From positions 186,001-250,000 of the forward strand of contig NZ_JAFCGY010000004.1 in assembly GCF_016836705.1 (NCBI RefSeq): 64,000 bases of DNA. Reading direction: 5' to 3'. The notes below the pieces were generated by a model, which saw only the letters and a list, made by a program, of their open reading frames with translations, made no database searches and was not told the DNA's origin. Positions 1 through 8,936 of this stretch are shown piece after piece. Positions within the stretch are counted from its first letter, which is position 1, and each line of letters starts with the position of its first letter. The position numbers were made by a program, and so were the translations under genes. The stretch is from Mesorhizobium caraganae (GTDB taxonomy: Bacteria; Pseudomonadota; Alphaproteobacteria; Rhizobiales; Rhizobiaceae).

Positions 1-1042
1 CGCCAGTCATCAGGAAGATGCGCAGGATGGCGGCGCGCGAGGCGCCCATCGTGCGCAGGATGGCGATGTCGTGGCCCTTGTCCTTCACCAGCATGATCAG
101 GCCGGAGATGATGTTGAGCGCCGCCACCAGCACGATCAGCGTCAGGATCATGAACATGACGTTGCGCTCGACCTGAAGTGCTGAAAAGAACGTCTCGTTG
201 CGCTGGCGCCAGTCGACCATGTCGATTGGCCGCTGCGCCGCCGCATCGACCAGCGGTTTCAGCGCGTCCACATCGTCGGGATTGTCGACATAGATCTCGA
301 TCGTCTGCGCCCTGCCGTCCATGTTGAAATAGAGCTGCGCTTCGGAAAACGGCATGTAGACGATGGAGCTGTCATATTCCGACATGCCGACCTCGAAGAT
401 CGCCGCCACCTTGTAGCCCTTCATCCGCGGCGTCGTGCCCATCGGCGTCACATCGCCTTCCGGCGAGATCAGCGTGATGGTGTCGCCGAGCACGAGGCCG
501 AGATTCTCGGCCATGCGCTTGCCGATGGCGACGCCCTCGCCCGAGTCGAAATCGGCGAGCGAACCCTGCTTGACGTTGTTGGCGACGATGGCGATCTTGC
601 CGAGGTCTTCGGCGCGTATGCCGCGCACCAGCGCGCCCATGCCGCCGCCGACATTGCCTTGCGCCAGCACCTGGCCGTCGATCAGCGGAATGGCGTATTT
701 GACGCCGGCCACGCCGTTGATGCGGGCGGCAACCTGCGCGTAGTCCTCAAGCGGCGAATCCAGCGGCTGCACGATCAGATGACCGTTGACGCCGAGGATG
801 CGGGTCAGAAGCTCAGCCCGGAATCCGTTCATCACCGCCATGACGACGATCAGCGTGGCGACACCGAGCATGATGCCGAGGAAGGAGATCGAGGCGATGA
901 CCGAGATCACCGTCTCCTTGCGGCGCGACCGCAGATAGCGCCAGGCGACCATGCGTTCGAACATGGAGAACGGGCCAGCGACCGGAGATTTGGCGATCGG
1001 CGACTTGGCGACCGAAGGCTTCGTTGCCGCGGCCTCGCTCAT
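1..1042 (-). CDS. lolC: LolC/LolE-type lipoprotein-releasing ABC transporter permease, partial
   Basis: Inner-membrane permease of the LolCDE machine, which uses ATP to release outer-membrane lipoproteins from the inner membrane to the carrier LolA. Reading the minus strand from the ATG at 1042 gives about 347 residues before the window ends. The usual length is about 410-430, so the C-terminal transmembrane part is missing. Visible are an N-terminal tail with SPxAKSP repeats, [16 protein letters not shown] before the first membrane segment, the large periplasmic domain, and the start of the FtsX-like segment (ILRTMGAS) at the cut edge. Its start codon overlaps the proS stop codon as ATGA, so the two are probably co-transcribed. 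lolD would be expected beyond the left edge. Confidence 0.93.
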   Translation of the reverse strand, partial: MSEAAATKPSVAKSPIAKSPVAGPFSMFERMVAWRYLRSRRKETVISVIASISFLGIMLGVATLIVVMAVMNGFRAELLTRILGVNGHLIVQPLDSPLEDYAQVAARINGVAGVKYAIPLIDGQVLAQGNVGGGMGALVRGIRAEDLGKIAIVANNVKQGSLADFDSGEGVAIGKRMAENLGLVLGDTITLISPEGDVTPMGTTPRMKGYKVAAIFEVGMSEYDSSIVYMPFSEAQLYFNMDGRAQTIEIYVDNPDDVDALKPLVDAAAQRPIDMVDWRQRNETFFSALQVERNVMFMILTLIVLVAALNIISGLIMLVKDKGHDIAILRTMGASRAAILRIFLMTG

Positions 1043-2367
1043 GCGATTGCACCGAAGCGTTTCTTGGCCTCCGCGACCGGCAGCGTCTCGCGCTCGCCGG
1101 TCCGGCGGTTCTTGATCTCGATCTCGCCGGCGGCAACGCCGCGCGGTCCGACGATCACCTGCCAGGGCAGGCCGATAAGATCGGCGGTGGCAAACTTGCC
1201 GCCAGGACGCTGGTCGGTGTCGTCGTAGAGCACGTCCTTGCCGGCGCCGGTGAAGGCGGCATAGAGCTCGCCGCAGACGCGGTCGCAGTCGGCGTCGCCC
1301 ACCTTCATGTTGATCAGGCCGATGTCGAACGGCGCCACCGCCTCAGGCCAGATGATGCCGTTGTCGTCATGGCTGGCCTCGATGATCGCCGCCACCAGGC
1401 GCGATGGGCCGATGCCGTAGGAGCCGCCGGAGACGAAATGATCCTTGCCGTCGGGCCCGGTCACCTTGGCGCCCATCGGCTTCGAATATTTGTCTCCGAA
1501 ATGGAAGATGTGGCCGACCTCGATGCCGCGCGCCGAGACCCGGTCCGCTTCGCCGAGCTTGTCCCAGGCCGCCTCGTCATGCATCTCGTCGGTGGCGGCA
1601 TAGGGCGTCGTCCACGTCTTGACGATGTCGGCGATCTCGCTGTCATTGGCAAAGTCGGTGTTTTCGCCGGGCACTTTCAACGACAGATACTCGCGGTCGC
1701 AGTAGACCTGGCTCTCGCCGGTGTCGGCCAGGATGATGAATTCATGGCTGAGGTCGCCGCCGATCGGCCCGGTGTCGGCCCGCATCGGAATCGCCTGCAG
1801 GCCCATGCGTGTGAAGGTCCGCAGATACGAGACGAACATCCTGTTGTAGGCTGCCTTGGCGCCCTCGAAATCGAGGTCGAAGGAATAGGCGTCCTTCATC
1901 AGGAATTCGCGCGAGCGCATGACGCCGAAGCGCGGCCGCACCTCGTCGCGGAACTTCCATTGGATGTGGTAGAGGTTGAGCGGCAAATCCTTGTAGGACT
2001 TGACGTAGGCGCGCACGATCTCGGTAACCACTTCCTCATTGGTCGGACCATAGAGCATGTCGCGGTCCTGCCGGTCCTTGATGCGCAGCATTTCCTTGCC
2101 ATAGTCGTCATAGCGGCCGCTTTCGCGCCACAGATCGGCCGACTGGATGGTCGGCATCAGGATTTCCAGTGCGCCTGCGCGGTTCTGTTCCTCGCGGATG
2201 ATGCGGCAGACCTTGTCCAGAACCAGCTTGCCCAGCGGCAGCCAGGAAAAGCTGCCCTGCCCCTGCTGGCGGATCATTCCGGCACGCAGCATCAGCCGGT
2301 GCGAGACGATCTCGGCCTCGCGCGGATTTTCTTTCAGGATGGGCAGGAAAAACTGCGACAAACGCAT
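1039..2367 (-). CDS. proS: Prolyl-tRNA synthetase, short alphaproteobacterial type
   Basis: Charges tRNA-Pro with proline in the cytoplasm. The protein has 442 residues, with a class II catalytic core and a C-terminal anticodon-binding domain (from about residue 340, [13 protein letters not shown] onward). E. coli ProS has about 570 residues with a YbaK-like editing domain inserted between motifs 2 and 3. That insertion is absent here, as is usual for alphaproteobacterial ProS. N-terminal [15 protein letters not shown] and the following helix ([15 protein letters not shown]) are typical of the family. It lies downstream of the DUF1467 and epimerase genes across a gap of about 740 bases and overlaps lolC by 4 bases. 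The absence of cis editing implies that Ala-tRNA-Pro is cleared by a separate protein; that is an inference. Confidence 0.97.
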   Translation of the reverse strand: MRLSQFFLPILKENPREAEIVSHRLMLRAGMIRQQGQGSFSWLPLGKLVLDKVCRIIREEQNRAGALEILMPTIQSADLWRESGRYDDYGKEMLRIKDRQDRDMLYGPTNEEVVTEIVRAYVKSYKDLPLNLYHIQWKFRDEVRPRFGVMRSREFLMKDAYSFDLDFEGAKAAYNRMFVSYLRTFTRMGLQAIPMRADTGPIGGDLSHEFIILADTGESQVYCDREYLSLKVPGENTDFANDSEIADIVKTWTTPYAATDEMHDEAAWDKLGEADRVSARGIEVGHIFHFGDKYSKPMGAKVTGPDGKDHFVSGGSYGIGPSRLVAAIIEASHDDNGIIWPEAVAPFDIGLINMKVGDADCDRVCGELYAAFTGAGKDVLYDDTDQRPGGKFATADLIGLPWQVIVGPRGVAAGEIEIKNRRTGERETLPVAEAKKRFGAIA

Positions 2368-2744
2368 GGACAGGTCCGTGAGAGAGGAGGCTGCACCGGA
2401 ATCGGCGCGCCTGGCTTGCTTGCCCCGGCTTCATAGCTATTTCGTGACGGAATGGAAACCCGACCGGCCGCATCGGCCCGAAATCGCAAAAATCGATTCT
2501 TCTTCCAAAGATCTTCGAACCGAAAACGATAATTGCTCAGGTGCAGAGTGATGGCTTGGCTGCAAAGTGCTGACACACGCCTTGCGCGTCTGAGCGACGC
2601 AGCGCACCTGGCCACATTAATGCGGCAGCCCCGGTGTTGTTCGTTTCGCAAGCAAAGCCTGCCGCACTATTGTGCACTGCAGCACAGATTGCCCGTTTGC
2701 GGGCAAAATTCTGCGTGACAATTTCATCGGGGTTAGGCTAGTGT

Positions 2745-2901
2745 GCCCCGATAACCGAGAGGGTAGAGAAAAATCTGCTCTCCTACGCGGTCAAAGTCTT
2801 GGGAGGATGCGATCTAGGCGCGGTTACCCGCTGCCGCCGGAAACCGGAAAACAGATCGGAACGCGTTTAAATTGCAAGGCCTTGTGCCTTGCATTTTTTT
2901 T
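2745..2901 (+). ncRNA. Candidate small non-coding RNA
   Basis: About 150 bases of AT-balanced, non-coding sequence on the plus strand end in a textbook intrinsic terminator (2873-2901). A possible promoter is GTGACA near 2714, then 17 bases, then CTAGTG near 2737, which would start transcription around 2745-2750. Short complementary pieces are present (for example GAGAG near 2757 with CTCTC near 2778). I do not recognise the family. A 6S-like or rhizobial trans-acting small RNA would fit the size, but no signature proves it. The terminator is the solid part; the 5' end is a guess. Confidence 0.3.
2873..2901 (+). terminator. Strong intrinsic terminator in the proS-DUF1467 gap
   Basis: A perfect 8-bp stem TGCAAGGC / GCCTTGCA closes a 5-base loop (CTTGT) and is followed by eight T residues on the plus strand. 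No plus-strand protein gene precedes it, so it most likely ends a non-coding transcript. Confidence 0.75.
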
Positions 2902-3108
2902 GCGCAATCATCTGGTTAGATCTGCACGTTCCCAAATCACATGAGCTTGCGCCGGCGTGATCTGGTCGCGATTCTATCAGGAATGGCTATGCTTGCATGC
3001 GGGGTTGCTAACCTCAGCCCGAGTGCGCCGAAACTGGAGTTCGATGCTCCGAAAATAGGCACAAACAGCAGCATGCCGCCCGCCCGATTTTGTCGGCGGG
3101 AAAAGGTT

Positions 3109-3393
3109 TTAGTTAGCCGGTGCCTGGCTGGCTTCGGGGATGATGTGCGGGACTTCGCCGAGGCTGTAACCCAGCCCGTGCGTCAGCCCGTAGAAAATGC
3201 CCATGACGACAGCCGTGACAATGGTGGTGCGGATCACGGCGCGCAGCATATGCGGCCCGCGCGGGGCACTGGCAACCGTGCCCAGCGTCACGTCGTGATC
3301 GTCATCCTGCGTATGCACGCTGAACGGCAGCACGATGAACAGCATCAGCCACCATGTGATGAAGAACAGCGCGGCAAACGAAATCCAGCTCAT
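3109..3393 (-). CDS. DUF1467 family small membrane protein
   Basis: A 94-residue protein with two predicted membrane segments (residues about 5-25, FAALFFITWWLMLFIVLPFS, and about 53-75) separated by a short charged loop with VHTQDDDHD. This matches the DUF1467 family, which is common in alphaproteobacteria and has no assigned function. Its start overlaps the stop of the methylmalonyl-CoA epimerase gene as ATGA, and proS follows about 740 bases downstream. The order epimerase - DUF1467 - proS - lolC recurs in rhizobia as far as I recall. Function is unknown; a role at the inner membrane is all that can be inferred. Confidence 0.9.
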   Translation of the reverse strand: MSWISFAALFFITWWLMLFIVLPFSVHTQDDDHDVTLGTVASAPRGPHMLRAVIRTTIVTAVVMGIFYGLTHGLGYSLGEVPHIIPEASQAPAN

Positions 3394-3794
3394 GCCTGCT
3401 CCAGTTCTACCAGCGTGCCGAAGAAATCTTTGGGGTGCAGGAACAGCACCGGCTTGCCGTGGGCGCCGGTTTTGGGATTGCCGTCGCCCAGCACGCGGGC
3501 GCCGCTCGCCTTGAGATGATCGCGCGCGGCAAGGATATCGTCGACCTCATAGCAGACATGATGCATGCCGCCCGCGGGGTTCTTCGCCAGGAAAGCCGCG
3601 ATCGGCGAGCCGTCGCCGAGCGGCTCCAGCAGTTCGATCTTGGTGTTGCCGACATCGACGAACACCACCGTCACGCCGTGCTCCGGCAGTGCCTGCGGCG
3701 CGGTGACCTTCGCGCCAAGCGTATCACGATAAGCGGTAATCGCCGCGGCCAGATCCGGCACGGCAAGCGCGATATGGTTCAGGCGTCCCAGCAT
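3390..3794 (-). CDS. mce: Methylmalonyl-CoA epimerase
   Basis: Interconverts (S)- and (R)-methylmalonyl-CoA, linking propionyl-CoA carboxylase to B12-dependent methylmalonyl-CoA mutase. At 134 residues it is the usual size. It has two VOC-fold halves: LNHIALAVPDLAAAI at residues 5-19 and HHVCYEVDDI around 77-86, plus a C-terminal GTLVELEQA. The metal ligands expected for the family are visible (His near 7, His near 77 and Glu near 131). The adjacent 3' gene overlaps by 4 bases. The mutase that uses its product needs adenosylcobalamin, made by the cob operon about 20 kb away; this functional link is an inference. Confidence 0.93.
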   Translation of the reverse strand: MLGRLNHIALAVPDLAAAITAYRDTLGAKVTAPQALPEHGVTVVFVDVGNTKIELLEPLGDGSPIAAFLAKNPAGGMHHVCYEVDDILAARDHLKASGARVLGDGNPKTGAHGKPVLFLHPKDFFGTLVELEQA

Positions 3795-3926
3795 GAAACC
3801 TCCAGCTTCGATGCTGGCGTCTTACGTCAAATCGGCCGGCATCAATAGTCTTTGCCGAGGCGCGCAAGGTCGCACTTGGTGAACCGCCGCCCTGTTCCAA
3901 TCGATGTCTGCGAAGTAAAAACGGCA

Positions 3927-4769
3927 ATGCCCGATATCCGCTCCCGCGTTTTCAGCTTCGATCTTGGCTCGTTCAAGGTTGCCGCCCTGCTCGACGCCGT
4001 CGATCTCCGCGACAATCTGGCGGCTGCCTTCGCCCCCGGGAAATCGCCGGACGCGGTGCGGGAACTCGCCCTCTCGAACTTCATTCGATCCCAACCGCTA
4101 CGAGCATTGCTTCATCCCGACACTGGTCGACACCGGCGCCGAAAAGATCCTGTTCGACACCGGATTCGGCGATGCCGACAGCTCACTCCTGCAATGCCTG
4201 CAAGACCTTGGGCTCCAGCCCGGCGACATCGATTTGGTGGTCATCACGCATGGCCACCCCGACCACATCGGGGGCCTCGTCCACAACGGCGAAGCCGTCT
4301 TCAGCCGGGCGCGCTACGTGTTCGGTGCGGCAGAATTCGTCTTCTGGACCGAGGCCGATGCGGTGCGCGAAGCCAGGCTGAGCAATCGCGACCTGTTCCT
4401 GCGTGTCTGCGCCGGCCTTGCCGACCGCGCGACATTCGTAGCACCCGGAGACGAGGTTGTGCGGGCATCACCGCCATCGACGCCGCCGGCCATTCGCCGG
4501 GACTGCTGGCGTTCCACGTCGAAAGCGACGGACAGCAATTGCTCGTCTGGTCGGACGCCTTCCTGCACTCTGTCGTGTCGATCCAGCGCCCTGAGTGGCA
4601 TGCCGACCTCGACGACGAGAAGGAGCAGGCCGTCGAGACCCGCAAGCGCCTGTTGAAAATGGCCGCCGACCATCCGCTGCTTGTCGCCGGCTATCATATG
4701 CCGTTTCCGGGTCTCGGACACATCGAGCAGGTGGACGGGACGTTTCGCTGGCTTCCCGCCACCAGCTGA
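3927..4769 (+). pseudogene. MBL-fold metallo-hydrolase, broken by two compensating frameshifts
   Basis: A metallo-beta-lactamase-fold hydrolase split over two plus-strand frames. It starts at ATG 3927 (MPDIRSRVFSFDLGSFKV). At 4083-4086 four extra bases (ATTC) move the reading to the +1 frame, which carries NRYEHCFIPTLVDTG and the metal motif HGHPDHIGG. Near 4462 one base seems lost, returning to the first frame with ITAIDAAGHSPG and the C-terminal half with a second metal region. The repaired protein would be about 280 residues, a normal length for the family. No tract suggests programmed frameshifting, so this is either a recently inactivated gene or two sequence errors. It stands alone on the plus strand between minus-strand genes. 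Substrate is unknown. Confidence 0.8.
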
Positions 4770-4791
4770 ACTCCAGCGGATGGCGTCGCCC

Positions 4792-4895
4792 TAGAGCTAT
4801 TCCAGGAAAAGTGTGTGCGGTTTTCCGTCCGGAATTGCGTCAAAACAAAGAGATAGAGCGGGTTCGCCGTTTCCGTGAAACGGTGAAACGCTCTA
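4792..4895. repeat. Dispersed palindromic repeat abutting the ribonuclease J stop codon
   Basis: About 104 bases bounded by 6-bp inverted ends TAGAGC / GCTCTA. Inside is the nested palindrome ATTCC..GGAAAA..TTTTCC..GGAATT, and near the right end the inverted pair CCGTTTC/GAAACGG. A shorter copy of the core lies at 6601-6646, on the other side of the ribonuclease J gene. The ribonuclease J stop codon (TAG, 4895-4893 on the minus strand) is formed by the outer end of this repeat. I recognise the core as a common intergenic repeat of Mesorhizobium; that memory cannot be checked here. Confidence 0.75.
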
Positions 4896-6563
4896 ACGCG
4901 TGACAAACACCGTCACCAGCGGCTTCTTGCCCCAGGCTTCGTTGGCGGCGCCGCGCACGGCGCGACGCACCGCTTCCTGCACCAGATCGAGGTCCCTGCG
5001 GCGCTGGCGCGGGATGGAGTCCACCGCGCCGACGGCCGCGTCGAGCATCAGATCTTCCATGTTCTCGCCACGGGCATCCGCCTCGGCGACGCCGATGGCG
5101 ACCAGATCGGGATCGCCGGCCAGCTCATATTTGTCGTCGAGCACGACATTGACCGCGACATGGCCGGCGAACGACAGCTTGCGCCGGTCGCGTATGCCCA
5201 TCGCCTGGTCGGTGCCGATCAGGCGGCCATCCTTGTAGATGCGGCCGAACGGCACCTGGTCGATGATGGTGGCGGGACCGGGAGCGAGCCGCAGCATGTC
5301 GCCGTCGCGCACCTGCGCCACCTGGCCGATGCCGGAGGTCGACATCAGCGACCCCTGTGCCACCAGATGCGCGGCCTCGCCATGCACGGGAACGCCGATT
5401 TGCGGCCGCACCCACTCATACATCTTGCGCAATTCGCTGCGGCGCGGATGGCCGGAGACATGCACCAGCGCGTCGCCGTCCTCGATGATCTTGATGCCGA
5501 GGTCGATCAGGCGGTTCTTGATCTCGAGGATCGCCTTCTCATTGCCGGGAATGGTGCGCGAGGAAAACACCACGGTGTCGCCTGCCGTCAGAGACACCGA
5601 TTTCATCTCTTCGCGCGAGAGTTTGGCCAGTGCAGCCAGCGGCTCGCCCTGGCTGCCGGTGCAGATGATGACCAGGTTTTCGCGCGGGATGAAACCGAAA
5701 TCCTCCTCGGCGATGAATTCCGGCAACCCGTCCATGTAGCCGAGTTCACCGGCGACATCGATGACGCGCTTCAGCGAGCGTCCGAGCACCAGGCACTGCC
5801 GGCCGGCATCGCGCGCCGCCTTGGCGATCGAGACGATGCGCCCGACATTGGAGGAGAAGGTGGTGACCGCCACGCGGCCGACGGCGCTCTGGATGACGCC
5901 CCTCAGCCCCTCACCGACCGCCACTTCCGACGGCGATTCGCCTTCCCGCAACGCATTGGTGGAATCGCAGATCAGCGCCAGCACGCCCTTGTCGCCATAA
6001 GCGCGGAAACGAGCCTCGTCGGTTTTGGGACCGATCGTCGGCTCCGGATCGATCTTCCAGTCGCCGGTATGGATAACCGTGCCGGCCGGCGAGGTAATCG
6101 CCAGCGACATCGGCTCGGGGATCGAATGCGCCACCGGAATGGCCTCTATTTCGAACGGACCGACGGTGAACTTTTCGCCTGCCCGGTAGATCGTCACCGG
6201 GATTTTCGGCGCGCCCTGCTCGCCCTGGCGCTTGGCGTCCAGCAGGCCGGCGCTGAACGGCGTCATCCACACCGGTGCCTTCAGTTTTGGCCAGGTGTCG
6301 AGCAGCGCGCCGTAATGGTCTTCATGCGCATGGGTGATGATGATGCCGCGCAGGCCGGCGAGGTTCTCCTCGATGAAGCGCGTATCAGGCAGGATCAGGT
6401 CGACGCCCGGATGCGCCGCATCGGGAAAGGTCACGCCGACATCGACGACGATCCACTCGCGCGCACTGGGCGGGCCGTAGCCGTAAAGGGCGAAGTTCAT
6501 GCCGATCTCGCCGACGCCGCCGAGCGGCACGAAGACGAGTTCGGCGTTTTGCGCTTTCGCCAT
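4893..6563 (-). CDS. rnj: Ribonuclease J
   Basis: A metallo-beta-lactamase/beta-CASP endo- and 5'-3' exoribonuclease that matures rRNA and degrades mRNA. It has 556 residues from the ATG at 6563. The frame extends 14 codons upstream, but the ATG at 6563 has a purine-rich ribosome site (GGGAAGGGAAAATTG) and matches the family start (MAKAQNAELVFVPLGGVGEI). Metal motif HAHEDH is at residues 78-83. The beta-CASP part includes HVSGHPRR and the conserved HGEA. The C-terminal domain is shorter than in Gram-positive RNase J, as is normal in alphaproteobacteria. It lies downstream of nuoN-birA on the same strand. Palindromic repeats flank both ends. Confidence 0.95.
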   Translation of the reverse strand: MAKAQNAELVFVPLGGVGEIGMNFALYGYGPPSAREWIVVDVGVTFPDAAHPGVDLILPDTRFIEENLAGLRGIIITHAHEDHYGALLDTWPKLKAPVWMTPFSAGLLDAKRQGEQGAPKIPVTIYRAGEKFTVGPFEIEAIPVAHSIPEPMSLAITSPAGTVIHTGDWKIDPEPTIGPKTDEARFRAYGDKGVLALICDSTNALREGESPSEVAVGEGLRGVIQSAVGRVAVTTFSSNVGRIVSIAKAARDAGRQCLVLGRSLKRVIDVAGELGYMDGLPEFIAEEDFGFIPRENLVIICTGSQGEPLAALAKLSREEMKSVSLTAGDTVVFSSRTIPGNEKAILEIKNRLIDLGIKIIEDGDALVHVSGHPRRSELRKMYEWVRPQIGVPVHGEAAHLVAQGSLMSTSGIGQVAQVRDGDMLRLAPGPATIIDQVPFGRIYKDGRLIGTDQAMGIRDRRKLSFAGHVAVNVVLDDKYELAGDPDLVAIGVAEADARGENMEDLMLDAAVGAVDSIPRQRRRDLDLVQEAVRRAVRGAANEAWGKKPLVTVFVTR

Positions 6564-6600
6564 CAATTTTCCCTTCCCGGCCCTTGCGGCCAGCCCCTTA

Positions 6601-6646
6601 AGCAATTCCAGGAAAAGTGTGTAACGGTTTTCCCACAGGAATTGCG
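6601..6646. repeat. Short copy of the dispersed palindromic repeat
   Basis: A 46-base core of the same element as at 4792-4895. AATTCC and GGAAAA are mirrored by TTTTCC and GGAATT, with GTGTG in the spacer. It lies between birA and the ribonuclease J gene, so an mRNA reading through would carry this hairpin just upstream of the ribonuclease J start. Confidence 0.7.
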
Positions 6647-6654
6647 CACAACAA

Positions 6655-7476
6655 TCAGACTCTTGCCGACGCGACCGCGCCGAAATGCACGTCGCCGGCG
6701 GCTACCGTCACAACCGACCCCTCGTCATCGCGGATCACGAAACGGCAGTCCGCGTCAATGGTCTCGAAGGTACCGCGCACCACATTCCCGTCAATCCTGA
6801 CAGCAACCTCGCCGCCGAGCCCCGCCGCACGCGCCAGCCAGCGCCGCCGGATGGCATCGAGCCCGCGTCCTTCGTCCCACAGCCTGGCATTGTCGGTCCA
6901 CGCATCCGACAGCGCCAAAAACAGCGTTTCGGCATCGCATGTCGCGCCAAGCGCCTGCAGCGACGTCGCCGGATACGGCATATCAGTGGGATGCGCCACC
7001 ACATTGACGCCGATGCCGACCGCCACCGCGAAGCGGCCACCGTCGAGAATGGCCGATTCCAGCAGGATGCCGGCAAGCTTGGCGCCGGAGGCCAGCACAT
7101 CGTTCGGCCATTTCAACTCGAAACGGTTCTTGCCGTCGCTTCCGCCGTCGAGGCCGATAGCGATCCTGCCCTTCGGCACGACGGCATCGAGCGCGTCCGC
7201 CAGCGACAGGCCGGCGACGAAACCGAGTGTCGCCGCTAGACGCAACTCACCGCCGGTGATGACGAGCAAAGTCGCGGCCAGATTGCCTTCGGGCGACACC
7301 CAGGCACGGCCACGCCGGCCGCGCCCGCTTTCCTGCTTTCTGGAAACGACCCACAATTTGCCGGGGTCGCCTGCCCTGGCATGGTCCAGCGCCACCGTGT
7401 TGGTGGAGCCGATACTGTCATGGGCCTCGAGCCGGAACCCTTCCGTCTCAGAGGTTGGAGCCAGCCGAAATGCCAT
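6655..7476 (-). CDS. birA: Biotin--[acetyl-CoA-carboxylase] ligase (no DNA-binding domain)
   Basis: Attaches biotin to the carrier lysine of biotin-dependent carboxylases through biotinyl-AMP. The 273-residue protein begins directly with the catalytic domain. Conserved pieces are ESGRGRRGRAWVSPEGNL (residues about 49-66) and KWPNDVLASGAKLAGIL (about 123-139). E. coli BirA has about 320 residues with an N-terminal winged helix that represses bio genes. That part is absent, so this is a monofunctional (group I) ligase and probably not a repressor. It starts 5 bases after the nuoN stop, at the tail of the nuo operon, with ribonuclease J following. Confidence 0.95.
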   Translation of the reverse strand: MAFRLAPTSETEGFRLEAHDSIGSTNTVALDHARAGDPGKLWVVSRKQESGRGRRGRAWVSPEGNLAATLLVITGGELRLAATLGFVAGLSLADALDAVVPKGRIAIGLDGGSDGKNRFELKWPNDVLASGAKLAGILLESAILDGGRFAVAVGIGVNVVAHPTDMPYPATSLQALGATCDAETLFLALSDAWTDNARLWDEGRGLDAIRRRWLARAAGLGGEVAVRIDGNVVRGTFETIDADCRFVIRDDEGSVVTVAAGDVHFGAVASARV

Positions 7477-7481
7477 CCCGC

Positions 7482-8918
7482 TCAGAAAAATGTCTTGGCG
7501 GCGGCTTCGGCGTAGGTCGCGATCGGACCGCCGATCAGCACGTAGAACAGCACGAAGGCGCCGGAAACGCCGAGCACGAGGCGCAGTTCACTGGCCATCG
7601 GCACGAAGCCGCCGGCCGGTTCGTCGAACCACATGATCTTGATGATGCGCAGATAGTAATAGGCGCCCACCACCGAAGCCAGCACGCCGATGATCGCCAG
7701 CGCGTAAAGATTGGCGTTGATGGCGGCGAGGAAGACGTACCACTTCCCCCAGAAGCCGGCGAGCGGCGGGATGCCGGCCAGCGAGAACATCAATATGGTC
7801 AGGATCGTCGCCATGATCGGGTTGGTCGACGAGAGACCGGCGAGATCGCTGATCTGCTCGACATTGCCTTCCTTGCGCCGCATGGCGAGGATGAAGGCGA
7901 AAGTGCCGAGCGTCATCACCAGATAGATCAGCATGTAGATGGCGACGCCGCGCACACCGGCCTCGCTGTTGGCGGCAAGACCGACCAGCGCATAGCCCAT
8001 ATGGCCGATCGAGGAGTACGCCATCAGTCGCTTGATGTTGGTCTGGCCGATGGCGGCAAAGGCGCCGAGCGCCATCGAGGCGATCGAGATGAAGACGACG
8101 ATCTGCTGCCAGTCGGAAGCGATCGGCTTGAACGCGCCCATGGTGACGCGCACGATCAGCGCCATCGCCGCCATCTTGGGGGCTGCCGCCAGGAACGCCG
8201 TGACCGGCGTCGGTGCGCCCTCATAAACGTCGGGCGTCCACATATGGAACGGCACCGCCGAAATCTTGAAGGCAAGGCCGGCCAGCACGAAGACCAGGCC
8301 GACGACGAGGCCAAGCTGGCGCTCGCCGCTGCCCAAGGCCGAGGCGATTTCCTGGAAGCCGACATTGCCGGTGTAGCCGTAGACCAAGCTGATGCCATAG
8401 AGCAGCATGCCCGACGACAGCGCGCCGAGCACGAAGTACTTCAGGCCGGCCTCGGTCGAGCGCAGATTGTCGCGGTTGATCGCCGCCAGCACATAGATCG
8501 CCAGCGATTGCAGTTCGAGGCCGAGATAGAGCCCGATCATGCCGTTGGCCGAGATCATCAGCATCATGCCGAGCGTGCAGAGCAGGATCAGCACCGGGTA
8601 TTCGAACTTGTCGAAATGCTCCTGCTTGGCAAAGCGCATCGACATCATCAGCGTCACCGCCGAACCGATCAGTGACAGCACCTTCATGAAGCGGGAAAAC
8701 GGATCCTGGACAAAGGCGTTGCCGTAGGCTGCGCCCTGCCCCGTGGAAAAGACCAACCATAGGCCCGATACCACCAGCACGGCGACGGCAAGGCCGGTCA
8801 CCACGTTGACGGTGTTGGCGCGCGAATAGGCGCCGACCATCAACAGCGCCAGCGCGCCGATGGCGAGGATCAGCTCCGGCGTCGAGAGCGAAAGGCTGGA
8901 GTAAAGGTCCGGCGTCAT
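7482..8918 (-). CDS. nuoN: NADH-quinone oxidoreductase subunit N
   Basis: Membrane-arm, antiporter-like subunit of complex I, one of three that carry proton channels. It has 478 residues from the ATG at 8918; a TTG nine bases upstream is a weaker choice. The protein is almost wholly hydrophobic, with about 14 membrane segments expected. The central family stretch is visible ([36 protein letters not shown]), including the lysine and glutamate positions typical of antiporter-like subunits. nuoM ends 18 bases upstream and birA begins 5 bases downstream. It is the last structural gene of the cluster. Confidence 0.97.
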   Translation of the reverse strand: MTPDLYSSLSLSTPELILAIGALALLMVGAYSRANTVNVVTGLAVAVLVVSGLWLVFSTGQGAAYGNAFVQDPFSRFMKVLSLIGSAVTLMMSMRFAKQEHFDKFEYPVLILLCTLGMMLMISANGMIGLYLGLELQSLAIYVLAAINRDNLRSTEAGLKYFVLGALSSGMLLYGISLVYGYTGNVGFQEIASALGSGERQLGLVVGLVFVLAGLAFKISAVPFHMWTPDVYEGAPTPVTAFLAAAPKMAAMALIVRVTMGAFKPIASDWQQIVVFISIASMALGAFAAIGQTNIKRLMAYSSIGHMGYALVGLAANSEAGVRGVAIYMLIYLVMTLGTFAFILAMRRKEGNVEQISDLAGLSSTNPIMATILTILMFSLAGIPPLAGFWGKWYVFLAAINANLYALAIIGVLASVVGAYYYLRIIKIMWFDEPAGGFVPMASELRLVLGVSGAFVLFYVLIGGPIATYAEAAAKTFF

Positions 8919-8936
8919 GGTTCGCAAAACCTCTGG

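Larger units (their letters stand above)
2368..3108. other. Long intergenic region between proS and the DUF1467 gene
   Basis: No convincing protein gene lies here. From 2368 to about 2740 I see nothing specific beyond the proS upstream region. About 2745-2901 could encode a small RNA ending in a strong terminator (separate entries). From 2941 an ATG opens a frame beginning MSLRRRDLVAILSGMAML, which looks like a signal or Tat-type leader. After about 40 residues the frame continues only as antisense of the neighbouring genes, so it may be a leftover gene fragment. Around 3075-3103 an imperfect GC-rich inverted repeat follows the DUF1467 gene; no clear T-tract accompanies it on the minus strand. 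Confidence 0.5.

Noticed and set aside
1024..2436. Long plus-strand frame of about 470 codons over proS
   Set aside because: It is the antisense shadow of proS in high-GC DNA; the translation has no family resemblance and is rich in Arg, Asp and His as shadows are.
3075..3103. Terminator after the DUF1467 gene
   Set aside because: The inverted repeat is imperfect (one bulge) and there is no T-tract after it on the minus strand.
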